From Bacteroidota bacterium (GTDB lineage Bacteria > Bacteroidota > Bacteroidia > AKYH767-A > OLB10), in NCBI GenBank assembly GCA_016722525.1, contig JADKJB010000003.1:62001-126000 (forward strand): DNA of 64,000 nt, read 5' to 3'. Position 1 is the first letter of the stretch. Every line of letters starts with the position of its first letter. Under the pieces are notes generated by a model. That model ran no database searches, was not told the DNA's origin, and worked only from the letters and a program-made list of their open reading frames with translations. Below, piece after piece: positions 26,485 through 35,916 of the stretch. A program made the translations under genes and the position numbers.

Positions 26485-27735
26485 ATGAATTCTCCAAATC
26501 AGGCCACTTCATCCGAGCACAACACTAAAAAAAAAATTCATCCAATAGTATTTACTTTCCTCATTCTTCCTATGGGAGTAATGTCGGGATATGTAAATGT
26601 CACACTTGCTTTTCTTTATTCAAGTGCCGGATTATCTGTAGAGCAGGTTGCGGCTTTGGTTGCAGCCGGATTGGCACCCCATATTTTTAAATTCCTCTGG
26701 GCACCACTCGTTGACTCTACGCTATCTGCAAAAAAATGGTACCTCATTGCAAATACCCTTAGCGCACTTGGCATGCTGGCAATGGGAATTTTGCCTGTTA
26801 CCAGTTCTAATCTTGTTTTGATTTCCGCAATAGTTTGGCTGGCTAATTTTGCCGTTACATTTGTAGCTATGGCTACTGAAAGTATTATGGCCTACGATGT
26901 ACCCGAAGAATTGAAAGGTCGTGCCGGAGGATATTTTCAGGCCGGAAACCTTGGCGGTAACGGGGTAGGAGGAGGAATTGGGCTACTCCTCGCTCAACGT
27001 TTGCCTGATCCATGGATGACAGCAGTGATTATCGCCGGCTCTTGTTTTTTATGTAGTGCCGGGTTGTTTTTTGTGAATGATGTGAAGTCAAGTGTGAGAG
27101 GAGAAAGTTTGATTTCCTCTTTTCGAAATGTAATAGTGGATATTTGGAATATTTTAAAATCACAATCCGGTTTGCTGGTTGTTATTTTATGTTTTTTGCC
27201 TATGGGAACCGGAGCCGCTTCTAACTTATGGGCTGCTGTGGCAGATGATTGGAATGCAAGCGCCGATACGGTAGCTCTGGTCACCGGAGTAATGGGGGGA
27301 TTACTTTCTGCTGCCGGATGTTTGCTGGGTGGCTGGATTTGTGATCGTATGAATCGCAAAACCGCTTATTGGCTTTTTGGTTTGGTAGGTGGTTTAACGG
27401 CATTAGGAATGGCGTTTGCACCTAAAACAGAACTCATGTATATTCTATGGACTTCCTTCTATGCGATTACTGTTGGATTATCTTACGCTGGCTTCACAGC
27501 TGTTGTTTTGGAGGCCATTGGCACTGGAGCAGCAGCAACCAAATACAATATTTTTGCAGCTCTTTCCAATACCCCTATTTATTATATGATTTACATAAAC
27601 GGACAAGCTCATACACAATGGGGACCTAAAGGCATGCTAAGTACAGAAGCTGTTTTTGCTTTTTTAGCAGTCTTATTTTTTATACTGTTGCAGCTAATTA
27701 TTACCAGTAAAAAAAATAGCAGTACCAAAGCCTGA
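26485..27735 (+). CDS. MFS transporter (AmpG/PAT-like)
   Basis: 416 residues with about twelve hydrophobic helices. The first half has the major-facilitator arrangement GLAPHIFKFLWAPLVDSTLSAKKW (a variant of the loop 2-3 motif) and MATESIMAYDVPEELKGRAGG, a pattern also seen in AmpG-like and acetyl-CoA-transporter-like members. The two halves are separated by a loop after FFVNDVKSS. The substrate is unknown; muropeptides would be a guess. The ATG at 26485 is preceded by TATCTTAGC, which resembles a degenerate Bacteroidota -7 box but lies too close to be certain. Confidence 0.88.
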   Translation: MNSPNQATSSEHNTKKKIHPIVFTFLILPMGVMSGYVNVTLAFLYSSAGLSVEQVAALVAAGLAPHIFKFLWAPLVDSTLSAKKWYLIANTLSALGMLAMGILPVTSSNLVLISAIVWLANFAVTFVAMATESIMAYDVPEELKGRAGGYFQAGNLGGNGVGGGIGLLLAQRLPDPWMTAVIIAGSCFLCSAGLFFVNDVKSSVRGESLISSFRNVIVDIWNILKSQSGLLVVILCFLPMGTGAASNLWAAVADDWNASADTVALVTGVMGGLLSAAGCLLGGWICDRMNRKTAYWLFGLVGGLTALGMAFAPKTELMYILWTSFYAITVGLSYAGFTAVVLEAIGTGAAATKYNIFAALSNTPIYYMIYINGQAHTQWGPKGMLSTEAVFAFLAVLFFILLQLIITSKKNSSTKA

Positions 27736-27900
27736 TCTATTTTATTTCTGTTTCGTTTTGCAAATAGCGTCATTGCAGTTCGAAATTTCCCAAATGAAAA
27801 CTATTCACTTAATTCTTTAATGGAATACTATATGGAATTTTCAATCTCCGAAATGATGATGGTGAAATTTAATTTCCAAATTGTAAAATAAATACACTTC

Positions 27901-27950
27901 GTGCTTTCGTGTCCCCTCAAACCGGGCTAGAGCCACGAAGGCACAAAAAA
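27901..27950. repeat. Intergenic hairpin repeat with GTGCTTTCGTG / CACGAAGGCAC arms
   Basis: Two 11-base arms (27901-27911 and 27934-27944) pair with one G-U wobble around a 22-base loop, followed by AAAAAAG. It is not close enough to the MFS stop (166 bases away) to be an obvious terminator. The wording resembles other intergenic repeats at 29.3 and 30.9 kb in this window. Confidence 0.6.
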
Positions 27951-28022
27951 GTTAATCGCATGACAATCATCATATCCGGTAACTTTCATTATCCCTAACT
28001 TTCCGCCAAAATTTCCTGGTAT

Positions 28023-29273
28023 ATGAAACACAAAATGAAGCCCGAAAGTCTGATGATGTCGCACGGTTACAAACCTGAACTTTCAGAAGGAGCCATCAAG
28101 AGTCCCATATTTCAAACCTCCACTTTCGTATTTAAAAGCGCCGAAGAAGGGAAAGCATTTTTTGAAATCGCTTACGGTCTCAGAGAAAAACATAAGGGTG
28201 AAAAAACGGGACTTATTTATAGCCGAATCAATAACCCCGATTTGGAAATACTTGAAAACAGATTGTGCTTGTGGGATGAAGCCGAAGAAGCCGCCGCATT
28301 TGAAAGTGGTATGTCGGCGATTACTACAGTATTACTCGAATTTCTGAAGCCCGGCGACTTATTGCTTAGTAGTATTCCGCTTTACGGGGGCAGTGATCAC
28401 TTCATCAATAAAATTCTTCCTAAATGGGGAATAAACGTTGCTTCGTTTACTGTTGACCAGACCAAAGAAGATATTATTAAACAAGTCGAAGCAACCGGAC
28501 TTGCCGATAAGCTTGCTATGGTCTATATTGAAACCCCGGCCAATCCAACCAATGATCTTTACGATATCAAAGGATGTAAGGAAATAGCGAATCTTTTTTC
28601 AACTCCTGAAAAGGAAATTTTGCTCGCTGTTGATAACACATATATGGGACCGTTATGGCAACATCCACTGAAGCATGGTGCCGATCTGGTTTTATATTCA
28701 GCTACTAAATATATCGGCGGACACAGTGACGTAATTGCCGGTGCTTGTCTGGGCTCTTTCAAATTAATGAAACGCGTCAAAGGACTTCGCACCTTTCTTG
28801 GAAACATGGCCGGCCCCTGGACAGGATGGTTGCTGTTGCGAAGTCTTGAAACATTAAAAGTCCGAATGGACACTCAAGCCTTTAATGCGGAGCGCGTTGC
28901 AAATTTCCTGAATCATCACAACAAAGTAGAGAAAGTTTACTTCTTGGGAAACTTAAAGGAAGAGGATGGTGAACAATATCAGATAAAACAACGTCAGTGT
29001 TTATCGAACGGAGGTATGATTTCATTTGATGTAAAAGGCGGTGAAAAGGAAGCATTTAAATTTTTAAACTCCCTAAAACTCATCAAACTGGCCGTCAGCC
29101 TCGGAAGCACCGAAAGCCTCGCCGAGCACCCCGCCACCATGACCCACGCCGATGTCGAATTCGCCCACAAACAAAAGCTCTCCATCACCGAAAAAATGAT
29201 CCGCCTCTCCATCGGCGTCGAAAATTACAACGACATCATCAGCGATATTGATCAGGCTTTGGAGAAAATATAA
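28023..29273 (+). CDS. PLP-dependent trans-sulfuration enzyme (cystathionine gamma-synthase / methionine gamma-lyase family)
   Basis: 416 residues of the Cys/Met-metabolism PLP family. Visible are the PLP-phosphate-binding FESGMSAITTVLL, the YIETPANPTN strand, the cofactor aspartate in LAVDNTYMGPLWQHPL, the Schiff-base lysine K229 in YSATKYIGGHSD, and the C-terminal SLGSTESLAEHPATMTH. Members add or remove sulfur groups: cystathionine synthesis, or cleavage of methionine or homocysteine. The SLGSTESLAEHP loop fits methionine gamma-lyase or cystathionine gamma-lyase types as well, so the exact reaction is open. The last 180 bases are markedly richer in C at third positions than the rest. Confidence 0.9.
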   Translation: MKHKMKPESLMMSHGYKPELSEGAIKSPIFQTSTFVFKSAEEGKAFFEIAYGLREKHKGEKTGLIYSRINNPDLEILENRLCLWDEAEEAAAFESGMSAITTVLLEFLKPGDLLLSSIPLYGGSDHFINKILPKWGINVASFTVDQTKEDIIKQVEATGLADKLAMVYIETPANPTNDLYDIKGCKEIANLFSTPEKEILLAVDNTYMGPLWQHPLKHGADLVLYSATKYIGGHSDVIAGACLGSFKLMKRVKGLRTFLGNMAGPWTGWLLLRSLETLKVRMDTQAFNAERVANFLNHHNKVEKVYFLGNLKEEDGEQYQIKQRQCLSNGGMISFDVKGGEKEAFKFLNSLKLIKLAVSLGSTESLAEHPATMTHADVEFAHKQKLSITEKMIRLSIGVENYNDIISDIDQALEKI

Positions 29274-29305
29274 GCTTTTCTCTGAGCCGGCATTGTAGGG
29301 ACTAT

Positions 29306-29380
29306 TTACAACGGAGGTACAAAGGGAACAAAGTTTAACGGAGACTCTCCGTTCTCCTCTGTTGACTTCGTCTCTCCGTT
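29306..29380. repeat. Intergenic nested hairpin repeat (ACAACGGAG ... CTCCGTTGT)
   Basis: Outer arms ACAACGGAG and CTCCGTTGT enclose an inner AACGGAG-ACT-CTCCGTT hairpin. Copies of CGGAG/CTCCG recur through the element. It sits between the trans-sulfuration gene and the secreted protein gene and is related to the element at 30.86-30.99 kb. Confidence 0.65.
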
Positions 29381-29414
29381 GTTATTTTTTCTGCCACGAA
29401 TTTGGTATTTCAGG

Positions 29415-29422
29415 TACTTTTG
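29415..29422 (+). promoter_or_regulatory. Possible Bacteroidota -7 box TACTTTTG
   Basis: TACTTTTG fits the TAnnTTTG consensus of the phylum's main sigma factor and lies 31 bases before the ATG at 29454. A matching -33 TTTG at the right distance is not clear. Confidence 0.35.
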
Positions 29423-29453
29423 CTTAATTTTAGTTTCATCTAATAAAAATACC

Positions 29454-30851
29454 ATGAAATCTATTACAAATATTTGTGTGCTATTCCTATTTGTCCTATC
29501 CTCTTTTTTATGCTCCGCCCAAACACCCCCCGGCTCACAAAAACTAAACCTGGTCGTCAGCAACGTATGCGATTACTACGGACAATACATCATCAACAAT
29601 GATCCCTCCACTTCCGGAATACCTCCATTATTAGGAAATGCCGGATGTGTGTATGCTTCCAACTATGTACAAATTGATTCGCTTCAGGCATTGAACCGGG
29701 TTAAATACCTTGATGTCACGGATGATTCCCCCAACCCCGACCGGCAGAAATTGTTTTATGTAGCGGGGGATAATCAAATGCTCTCCTTTTATAGTTCCTT
29801 TCCTGTTTCCTGGTGTGATCCGGTAATAGTTCCGCGTGACACCTTCCTTATCGACAGCATAGCCGGAATTGATGCTAACGTTAATCGGCTGTATGTAATT
29901 AGAAGCACAGCACAAAATAATTTGTTGCTTTATGACACACTTTCTACAACACCTATCACTTCCATCACAGTTGCAATGACTCCTAAATTTATGGATGTAA
30001 ATTATATTTATCTGGCGGTGGTTGGAATTGACGGGAACAATAATGTGCGGTTAAATATTTTTAATACCAATACCATGTCGCTTATCGAAGATACAGTTCT
30101 GGGCACTATGGCGGATAACCCCATTTCGCTGTTGTTTGCCGGTCAGCAGCTAGTATACCTGGCTTCGCAGCCCGGAGATTCCATTTTGAATATGACAAAA
30201 TACAATCGGCAAAATAATTCTATCACAGCTTCCACCATTTATTCTTATTCAGGTGCCCATGCCTTTGACTGGGATGGCAGTTATTTTCATTTTCAACCCG
30301 AAGAAGATTCTACAGGAAACAATTTCGATACCCACATCTATAAATACGACCTCTATAACATGCAGCAATATGCGGTGTATAACTTAGGTCTTCGCTTTCA
30401 TAAATTGATTTATGCAGGAGGAGGAGGTTTTTCCTATTACGCATTTATGCATGGCGTTATAGAAAGTGCCTTGAATGGCAAGGTGATGATTTACACTAAT
30501 TTTAATTATTCTCTGGTTGATTCGTTTCAAACTACCTACCAGGTGGATCTTATAGCAAGTGATTTCCGTTGTCCGGTTAGCCTCGAAGAATACGATGATT
30601 CTAAAGTGAAAATACTGGCTTATCCGAATCCAACATCCAACAGTATCACCATTAATGCATCGGGATTAATTTGCGGAAGAGACTACAAAATGGATCTGAT
30701 TGACATGCATGGCAAAATCTGGTATCAAAAAACAATTCATGCCAAAATGAGTATTGAAATCCCTATTGAAACTATGCCTTCCGGTGTTTATATTTTACGG
30801 ATTCATACTCTGAAAGGAATGGTGACTGAAAAGATTGTGAAGGAAGGTTGA
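29454..30851 (+). CDS. Secreted T9SS cargo protein, function unknown
   Basis: 465 residues from the ATG at 29454, chosen because it opens a good signal peptide (MKSITNICVLFLFVLSSFLC ending SAQ); the upstream frame to 29379 has no ATG. The middle is beta-rich with several YDL/YNL and DxxxNRLY-type strands, possibly a propeller, and matches no family I recognise. The end (ILAYPNPTSNSITINA ... GVYILRIHTLKGMVTEKIVKEG) is a T9SS sorting domain, so the protein should reach the cell surface. It is isolated between two hairpin repeats. The first 150 bases are C-rich at third positions. Confidence 0.87.
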   Translation: MKSITNICVLFLFVLSSFLCSAQTPPGSQKLNLVVSNVCDYYGQYIINNDPSTSGIPPLLGNAGCVYASNYVQIDSLQALNRVKYLDVTDDSPNPDRQKLFYVAGDNQMLSFYSSFPVSWCDPVIVPRDTFLIDSIAGIDANVNRLYVIRSTAQNNLLLYDTLSTTPITSITVAMTPKFMDVNYIYLAVVGIDGNNNVRLNIFNTNTMSLIEDTVLGTMADNPISLLFAGQQLVYLASQPGDSILNMTKYNRQNNSITASTIYSYSGAHAFDWDGSYFHFQPEEDSTGNNFDTHIYKYDLYNMQQYAVYNLGLRFHKLIYAGGGGFSYYAFMHGVIESALNGKVMIYTNFNYSLVDSFQTTYQVDLIASDFRCPVSLEEYDDSKVKILAYPNPTSNSITINASGLICGRDYKMDLIDMHGKIWYQKTIHAKMSIEIPIETMPSGVYILRIHTLKGMVTEKIVKEG

Positions 30852-30861
30852 AGCAGTAGCT

Positions 30862-30985
30862 TTTTCTCCGTGAAACTCCGTGACTTAGTGCCTCCGTGTT
30901 TAATTTTCCACCGCGACCTGATTCCGGTGGTGGAGGGGCTATTTAACACAGAGGTACGGAGAACCACGGAGTTACACAGAGGTGA
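30862..30985. repeat. Intergenic repeat with multiple CTCCGTG / CACGGAG units
   Basis: Three CTCCGTG units on the left (from 30866) and ACGGAG, CACGGAG and ACAGAGG units on the right form a long imperfect inverted repeat around a GC-richer centre (CCGGTGGTGGAGGGG). It lies between the secreted protein gene and the oxidoreductase gene. Similar wording at 29.3 kb suggests one repeat family. Confidence 0.65.
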
Positions 30986-31123
30986 ATTTTGATTTACATA
31001 CCATTCCCTGCCCCCTAAATATCACCTCTCCCGCCTGACAAAAATCATATTCTGCTATCCGGTAATGAGCTAATTTTTCGCGTTATAAATCACGCAATCT
31101 CATTTACCAAATAGAATAGTATT

Positions 31124-34087
31124 ATGTCAAATTCCTCACTTCCCAAATATCCCGGCAAACGGATCACCACCAATGGTAACGCATTGGTTTGCAGTACCGA
31201 ACAGCTTATCAGCGATGCCGGAGTGTTCTATCCAATCACCCCATCAACCGAAATGGGTGAGCTGTTTCAAAATGCCTATGCCAAAGGACAACTCAACGCT
31301 TTTGGTCGTCCGCTCACTGCTATTGAAGCAGAAGGAGAACACGCAGCACAGGGTGGTGCCATTGCAATGTCGGTAACCGGCAAGCGAACTGTGAATTTTA
31401 CTTCCGGACAAGGAATCGTTTACGGGCTCGAGCAATATTACCACGCTCCAGGTAAACTAAGTACTATGGTGATTGAGGTTGGTGCCCGTGCGCTCACTAA
31501 ACATGCACTCAATGTTCACTGTGGTCACGACGACGTATATGCCGCACTCGATACCGGATGGATTATCACTTTTGCAAAAGATGCACAACAAGCTGCCGAC
31601 CAGGCTATTATTTTAAGGAGAATTACAGAGCTTGCACTTAATCCGGGAATGAATGTGCAGGATGGATTTTTAACAACGCATCTCGAAATAACTTTCCGCA
31701 AACCGGAAGCAGCACTCATCCGTGAATTTTTAGGAGATCCTGCCGATGAAATTGAAACTCCAACCGAAGCGCAACGAATTTTATTCGGACCAAAGCGCAG
31801 AAGAATTCCAGCAGGGATCGATCTTAAAAATCCACTGTTACTAGGACCCGTACAAAATCAGGAACATTACATGAATGGTATTGCTGCACGACGAAATAAT
31901 TTCAGTGAAGAAATTTTACCATTCTTTGAAAAAGCATTTGCTGATTACGGAAAACTTACCGGCAGAAATTATGGATTGATTTCATCATACAACTGCGAAA
32001 ATGCTGAAACAGTTTTTGTAGCATTAGGCTCTGCAGCCGAAAATATTGAAGCAGTAGTTGATTACTTAAAGGATACAAGAAATGTAAATGTTGGTGTTAT
32101 TCATGTCAACGTTATTCGTCCTTTTCCTGAGAAAGCAATCATTGAAGCACTGAAAAGTAAAAAGAAAGTGATCATACTCGAACGTACCGACGAATCATTG
32201 TCCGGAGAAAATCCACTTACATCTGAAATTAAAATCGCGCTAAGCAAGGCTGAAGCAAACTTTTTTAATAATGCCTATGAGGGATTGCCATCAATGAATC
32301 CTTTAACTGAAAAACCTGAAATATTTTCAGGATCTTATGGTTTAGGATCTCGCGATTTCAGACCCGAAGGAATTATTGGAGCGTATGATTTTGCAGAAGG
32401 CAGAATAGCACGTACGGATGGAAAGAAAGCAGGACAAGGTGCAAGTTTTTTTTATATCGGCATTGATCATCCTTACGCTGTAATTTCCGATGAAAATCCA
32501 TCCTGTCTTCCCGAAGATTCTATCGCCGTTCGTTTTCACTCTATCGGTGGATGGGGAATGATTACAACCGGAAAAAATCTGAGTGAAGTTTTAGGTGAAT
32601 TTTCAAATTACATTTCGGAGCGAGATACACTTGTTGAAGCAGATGGTAGTTTGAAAGAAGTGATTCATATCAGTGCCAATCCTAAATATGGTTCTGAAAA
32701 GAAGGGCGCTCCTACCAATTATTTCATGGTTGCTGCTCCCCAGCGTGTGCGTGTCAACTGTGACCTGCATCATGTAAGAACGGTTTTGTGTTGTGATCCT
32801 AAAATATTTCTTCATACCAATCCACTTGATGGACTTGCCGATGGTGGCGCTTTTGTTTGGGAATCCAATGAAGATACAACTGAAAAAGCCTGGCAGCGTA
32901 TTCCAAAACAGTATCGCCGGATGATCATTGATAAAAAAATAAAAGTATATATTCTTAATGGTTTTTCTATTGCTAAAAAAGCAACTAATCGCGAAGATTT
33001 GCAAACCCGTATGCAGGGAAATGCATTTCTTGGTGCCTTCTTCAGGGTTTCACCTTTCTTGCAAACATTTCATATTCCCATTGAAGAATATAAATCGACC
33101 ATCCGCAAACAGTACGAGAAAAAATTCGGAAGATTTGGTGAGCAGGTAGTGGCTTCCAATATGTCGGTGATGCAATCGGGTTTTGATGCCGTCATAGAAG
33201 TTCCTTACGGAGATGTAGATGCTCCCGACAATTCCCGTTTCATCGGGGGATTGATCCATTGCATGGCCGGTATTCATGAAATAAAAGATGAAGCATTAGA
33301 TAAGCCACCAATGTTTCGCACCGCAACTTTTGATGAGGAGTTCAGAGCAGGTCTTGGTTATAATCAGCCATCAAGTGCATTGTCATCAGTTGGATTAATT
33401 GCCTCTGCAACCGGCATCACCAGCAGTAAATATGTATCACGCCGGCAAATTCCAATCTGGATCGCTGATAATTGTACGCAATGTATGGAGTGCATGGTGG
33501 TGTGTCCTGATACTGCGCTACCAAACACTGCACAGGATATTAAAGTGATTTTAAATACAGCAGTTCGCAATTATATCAAGGATGCAAGTGCCCGGGAAAC
33601 CTTATTAAAAAGAGTCCCTGAAGTGGAGAAAATGGTCAGAGCTAAAATGCTCGAGGTTACAAATTCAAAAGATAAACAAATCGCACCTGAATTTCAATTA
33701 ATGGTTATTGAAACTTTTCGCGAATTGAAAGACTCCGCAATTTCAGAAGAATCATTAAGTGAGTTGGGCGCGATATTGAAAATTGTTCCGGTTGCTTATC
33801 TGAACACTAAAGCGATTTTCGGAAGTATGGAGAAGAAGGAACCCGGCTCCGGTGGATTGTTTTCTATTGTGGTGAGAGATCTTTGCAAAGGATGTGCCGC
33901 CTGCGTGGAAGCGTGCGGTAGTCATAACGCCCTGCGCATGGTGGAAGAAACGGAACAACATCATGCTGATATGGATTCAGCATATGAGTTTTCGAATTGC
34001 TTGCTGACACACCCAAAAAATATCTCGGTATTTTCGATGAGGATCATGCTGAAAATTCAAAAGCCGCAGCACTCAAGATGCACCTGA
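31124..34087 (+). CDS. NifJ-like 2-oxoacid:ferredoxin oxidoreductase, N-terminal fragment
   Basis: 987 codons. Domain order follows NifJ-type pyruvate:ferredoxin oxidoreductase: the TPP pyrimidine domain (ITPSTEMGELFQ, AIEAEGEHAAQGGAIAM, TSGQGIVYGLEQ), domain II (IHVNVIRPFPEKAI), the gamma-like domain (AVRFHSIGGWGMITTGKNL, ISANPKYGSEKKGAPTNYFM) and two 4Fe-4S sites, CTQCMECMVVC near residue 786 and CKGCAACVEAC near 922. About 115 residues separate the two clusters, much more than the usual 45 or so. The frame is lost at TTTT 33989-33992; one more T restores EFFELLADTPKKYL. The enzyme decarboxylates a 2-oxoacid, probably pyruvate, to acyl-CoA and reduces ferredoxin in the cytosol. The substrate is inferred from the family. 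Confidence 0.88.
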   Translation: MSNSSLPKYPGKRITTNGNALVCSTEQLISDAGVFYPITPSTEMGELFQNAYAKGQLNAFGRPLTAIEAEGEHAAQGGAIAMSVTGKRTVNFTSGQGIVYGLEQYYHAPGKLSTMVIEVGARALTKHALNVHCGHDDVYAALDTGWIITFAKDAQQAADQAIILRRITELALNPGMNVQDGFLTTHLEITFRKPEAALIREFLGDPADEIETPTEAQRILFGPKRRRIPAGIDLKNPLLLGPVQNQEHYMNGIAARRNNFSEEILPFFEKAFADYGKLTGRNYGLISSYNCENAETVFVALGSAAENIEAVVDYLKDTRNVNVGVIHVNVIRPFPEKAIIEALKSKKKVIILERTDESLSGENPLTSEIKIALSKAEANFFNNAYEGLPSMNPLTEKPEIFSGSYGLGSRDFRPEGIIGAYDFAEGRIARTDGKKAGQGASFFYIGIDHPYAVISDENPSCLPEDSIAVRFHSIGGWGMITTGKNLSEVLGEFSNYISERDTLVEADGSLKEVIHISANPKYGSEKKGAPTNYFMVAAPQRVRVNCDLHHVRTVLCCDPKIFLHTNPLDGLADGGAFVWESNEDTTEKAWQRIPKQYRRMIIDKKIKVYILNGFSIAKKATNREDLQTRMQGNAFLGAFFRVSPFLQTFHIPIEEYKSTIRKQYEKKFGRFGEQVVASNMSVMQSGFDAVIEVPYGDVDAPDNSRFIGGLIHCMAGIHEIKDEALDKPPMFRTATFDEEFRAGLGYNQPSSALSSVGLIASATGITSSKYVSRRQIPIWIADNCTQCMECMVVCPDTALPNTAQDIKVILNTAVRNYIKDASARETLLKRVPEVEKMVRAKMLEVTNSKDKQIAPEFQLMVIETFRELKDSAISEESLSELGAILKIVPVAYLNTKAIFGSMEKKEPGSGGLFSIVVRDLCKGCAACVEACGSHNALRMVEETEQHHADMDSAYEFSNCLLTHPKNISVFSMRIMLKIQKPQHSRCT

Positions 34088-35778
34088 TGTTGCAATCGAA
34101 ATATAACGCACTTGTTTCCGGTGACGGTGCCTGTGCAGGATGTGGCGAAAAATCAATCCTTCGTTCAGTGGCAACACTTACCGAAACACTTATGCGCCCT
34201 GTTTTTCACAGAAAAGCAAATCGATTAAATGCTAAGGCTGTTCAACTTGAAAAAGAGGGATTAAAAATATTTCAGGAGTTGCGACTTAAAGATGAAAAAG
34301 TATATCAGCTTTTCCGGAAATCTATTCTGCATTTGATCATGGGATTTGGAACAGAAGATTCTAAAGAAACAGATAAAAATATTTCTGAAAAATTTAAAGG
34401 GAGTGATGCCGATATCATCCAAGCGCTTATTTTAGTTTTGAAGACAGAAGCCGCCAATCATATTTCACTTCGAGCCATCGAAGGTATTGCACCGAATGGA
34501 ATGGCCGCTATGGCGATGGCTGCACATACTGGCTGTAATACAGTTTTTGGTTCTACACCTCCAAACAATCCACACCCTTATCCATGGATGAATTCACTAT
34601 TTCAGGATGGCGCTACCATTGGTTGGCTCATCGGCGAAAGTTTTATCCGCGATCATGCAGCCCGTTCTGTTATTCCCGAAAGGTTAGCCGATTTAATACT
34701 TGGCAAATTTGAAAATTCATTTGCCGAGAACGATTATTTCCGCTTCACACATTTTACCGATACATACATGACCGATGATGAAGTAATGGAGCTTCCGAAA
34801 GTGTGGGTAGTAGGTGGTGATGGTGGTATGGGTGATATCGGATTTCAAAATGTATCGAAAGCAGTTTTGCAAAATCGCCCGAACGTTAAAATGCTGATGC
34901 TCGACACGCAGGTTTATTCCAACACCGGAGGACAAAATTCCGATTCATCGGTGATGGCCGGTGGTTTTGATATGAATCAGTCGGGTGCTGCTACTGCAGG
35001 AAAACTAACTGAGAAAAAATGGGTCGCCGAAGCATTCCTTGGCGGACACGGTTCTCCATTCGTTGCACAGGTATCCCTTGCAAATTCTGGATCACTCTAC
35101 AAAGCAATTCTCGATGGTTTATGTTATCGCGGTACTGCATTCTACCAGGTATTCACAACTTGTCAGCCCGAACACGGTGTGCCTGATCATGCCAGTCCGG
35201 AGCAGGCACTGTATGTTCGCGACAGCAGGGGCGTACCTGAGTTTGTTTTCAATCCGCAATTAGGTGAATCATTCATGGAGGCGTTGAACATTAAAGGAAA
35301 TCCGAATTACATGGGTGACTGGTATACACGTCCTGCACCGATTACAAAAGTTCCTTACGTATATACTACCGCACACTGGGCCTTTACGGAAGCTCGCTTC
35401 AGAATGCACCACAAGTCAGTTGATGAAGCTGAGGTTAACGGCAAAATTCAACTGGAAGATTTACTGCAACTGATCACTCAGGATGACGTAGTTCATCGTC
35501 GCTTTCTGAACCCCAACCACCGTTCTTATATCCCCGATTTCGAAGTGTATACTTATGAATATAAAGACGATGGTAAAAAGCGTGCACATCTGTTATCACG
35601 ACAAATGGTATTGTTTTGCGTTGAACGGAGAAAATCGTGGAGGATGATGCAGAGCAGAGCCGGTGTTGTGAATGCTGATTACAAAGCTCAAAAAGATTTG
35701 CTTGCAAAAATCGACAAAGGTGAAATGACCAGAGAAGAATTTTTAAACCGGACGTTGAATGCGGAAGTGACGGTTTAA
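33997..35778 (+). CDS. NifJ-like 2-oxoacid:ferredoxin oxidoreductase, C-terminal (TPP) fragment
   Basis: 593 codons continuing the gene at 31124 after a one-base frame change; the joined protein has 1,551 residues, against about 1,170 for typical NifJ. It carries the third cluster ligands (GDGACAGCGE), an extra helical insert of about 90 residues, then TGCNTVFGSTPPNNPHPYPW, the TPP-binding GGDGGMGDIGF ... DTQVYSNTGGQ and AFYQVFTTCQPEHG. The nominal TTG start at 33997 is internal. It ends 20 bases before a strong terminator and faces the adhesin gene. Confidence 0.87.
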   Translation: MLADTPKKYLGIFDEDHAENSKAAALKMHLMLQSKYNALVSGDGACAGCGEKSILRSVATLTETLMRPVFHRKANRLNAKAVQLEKEGLKIFQELRLKDEKVYQLFRKSILHLIMGFGTEDSKETDKNISEKFKGSDADIIQALILVLKTEAANHISLRAIEGIAPNGMAAMAMAAHTGCNTVFGSTPPNNPHPYPWMNSLFQDGATIGWLIGESFIRDHAARSVIPERLADLILGKFENSFAENDYFRFTHFTDTYMTDDEVMELPKVWVVGGDGGMGDIGFQNVSKAVLQNRPNVKMLMLDTQVYSNTGGQNSDSSVMAGGFDMNQSGAATAGKLTEKKWVAEAFLGGHGSPFVAQVSLANSGSLYKAILDGLCYRGTAFYQVFTTCQPEHGVPDHASPEQALYVRDSRGVPEFVFNPQLGESFMEALNIKGNPNYMGDWYTRPAPITKVPYVYTTAHWAFTEARFRMHHKSVDEAEVNGKIQLEDLLQLITQDDVVHRRFLNPNHRSYIPDFEVYTYEYKDDGKKRAHLLSRQMVLFCVERRKSWRMMQSRAGVVNADYKAQKDLLAKIDKGEMTREEFLNRTLNAEVTV

Positions 35779-35796
35779 AAAAATATTTTAATTTTG

Positions 35797-35839
35797 AAAA
35801 GAGTATGAAGATAACTGAGTAGTTTCTTCATGCTCTTTT
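35797..35839. terminator. Shared hairpin terminator between convergent genes
   Basis: A 14-bp stem with one G-U pair (AAAAGAGTATGAAG with CTTCATGCTCTTTT) and T or A runs on both sides, so it can stop transcription both from the oxidoreductase (plus) and from the adhesin (minus). Confidence 0.8.
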
Positions 35840-35916
35840 TGATTTTATGCTATCGAACAACAATGAATCGGTGATAGGAACGGCGAAATGATTTTAAACA
35901 TCGTTCTCAGGTTGAA

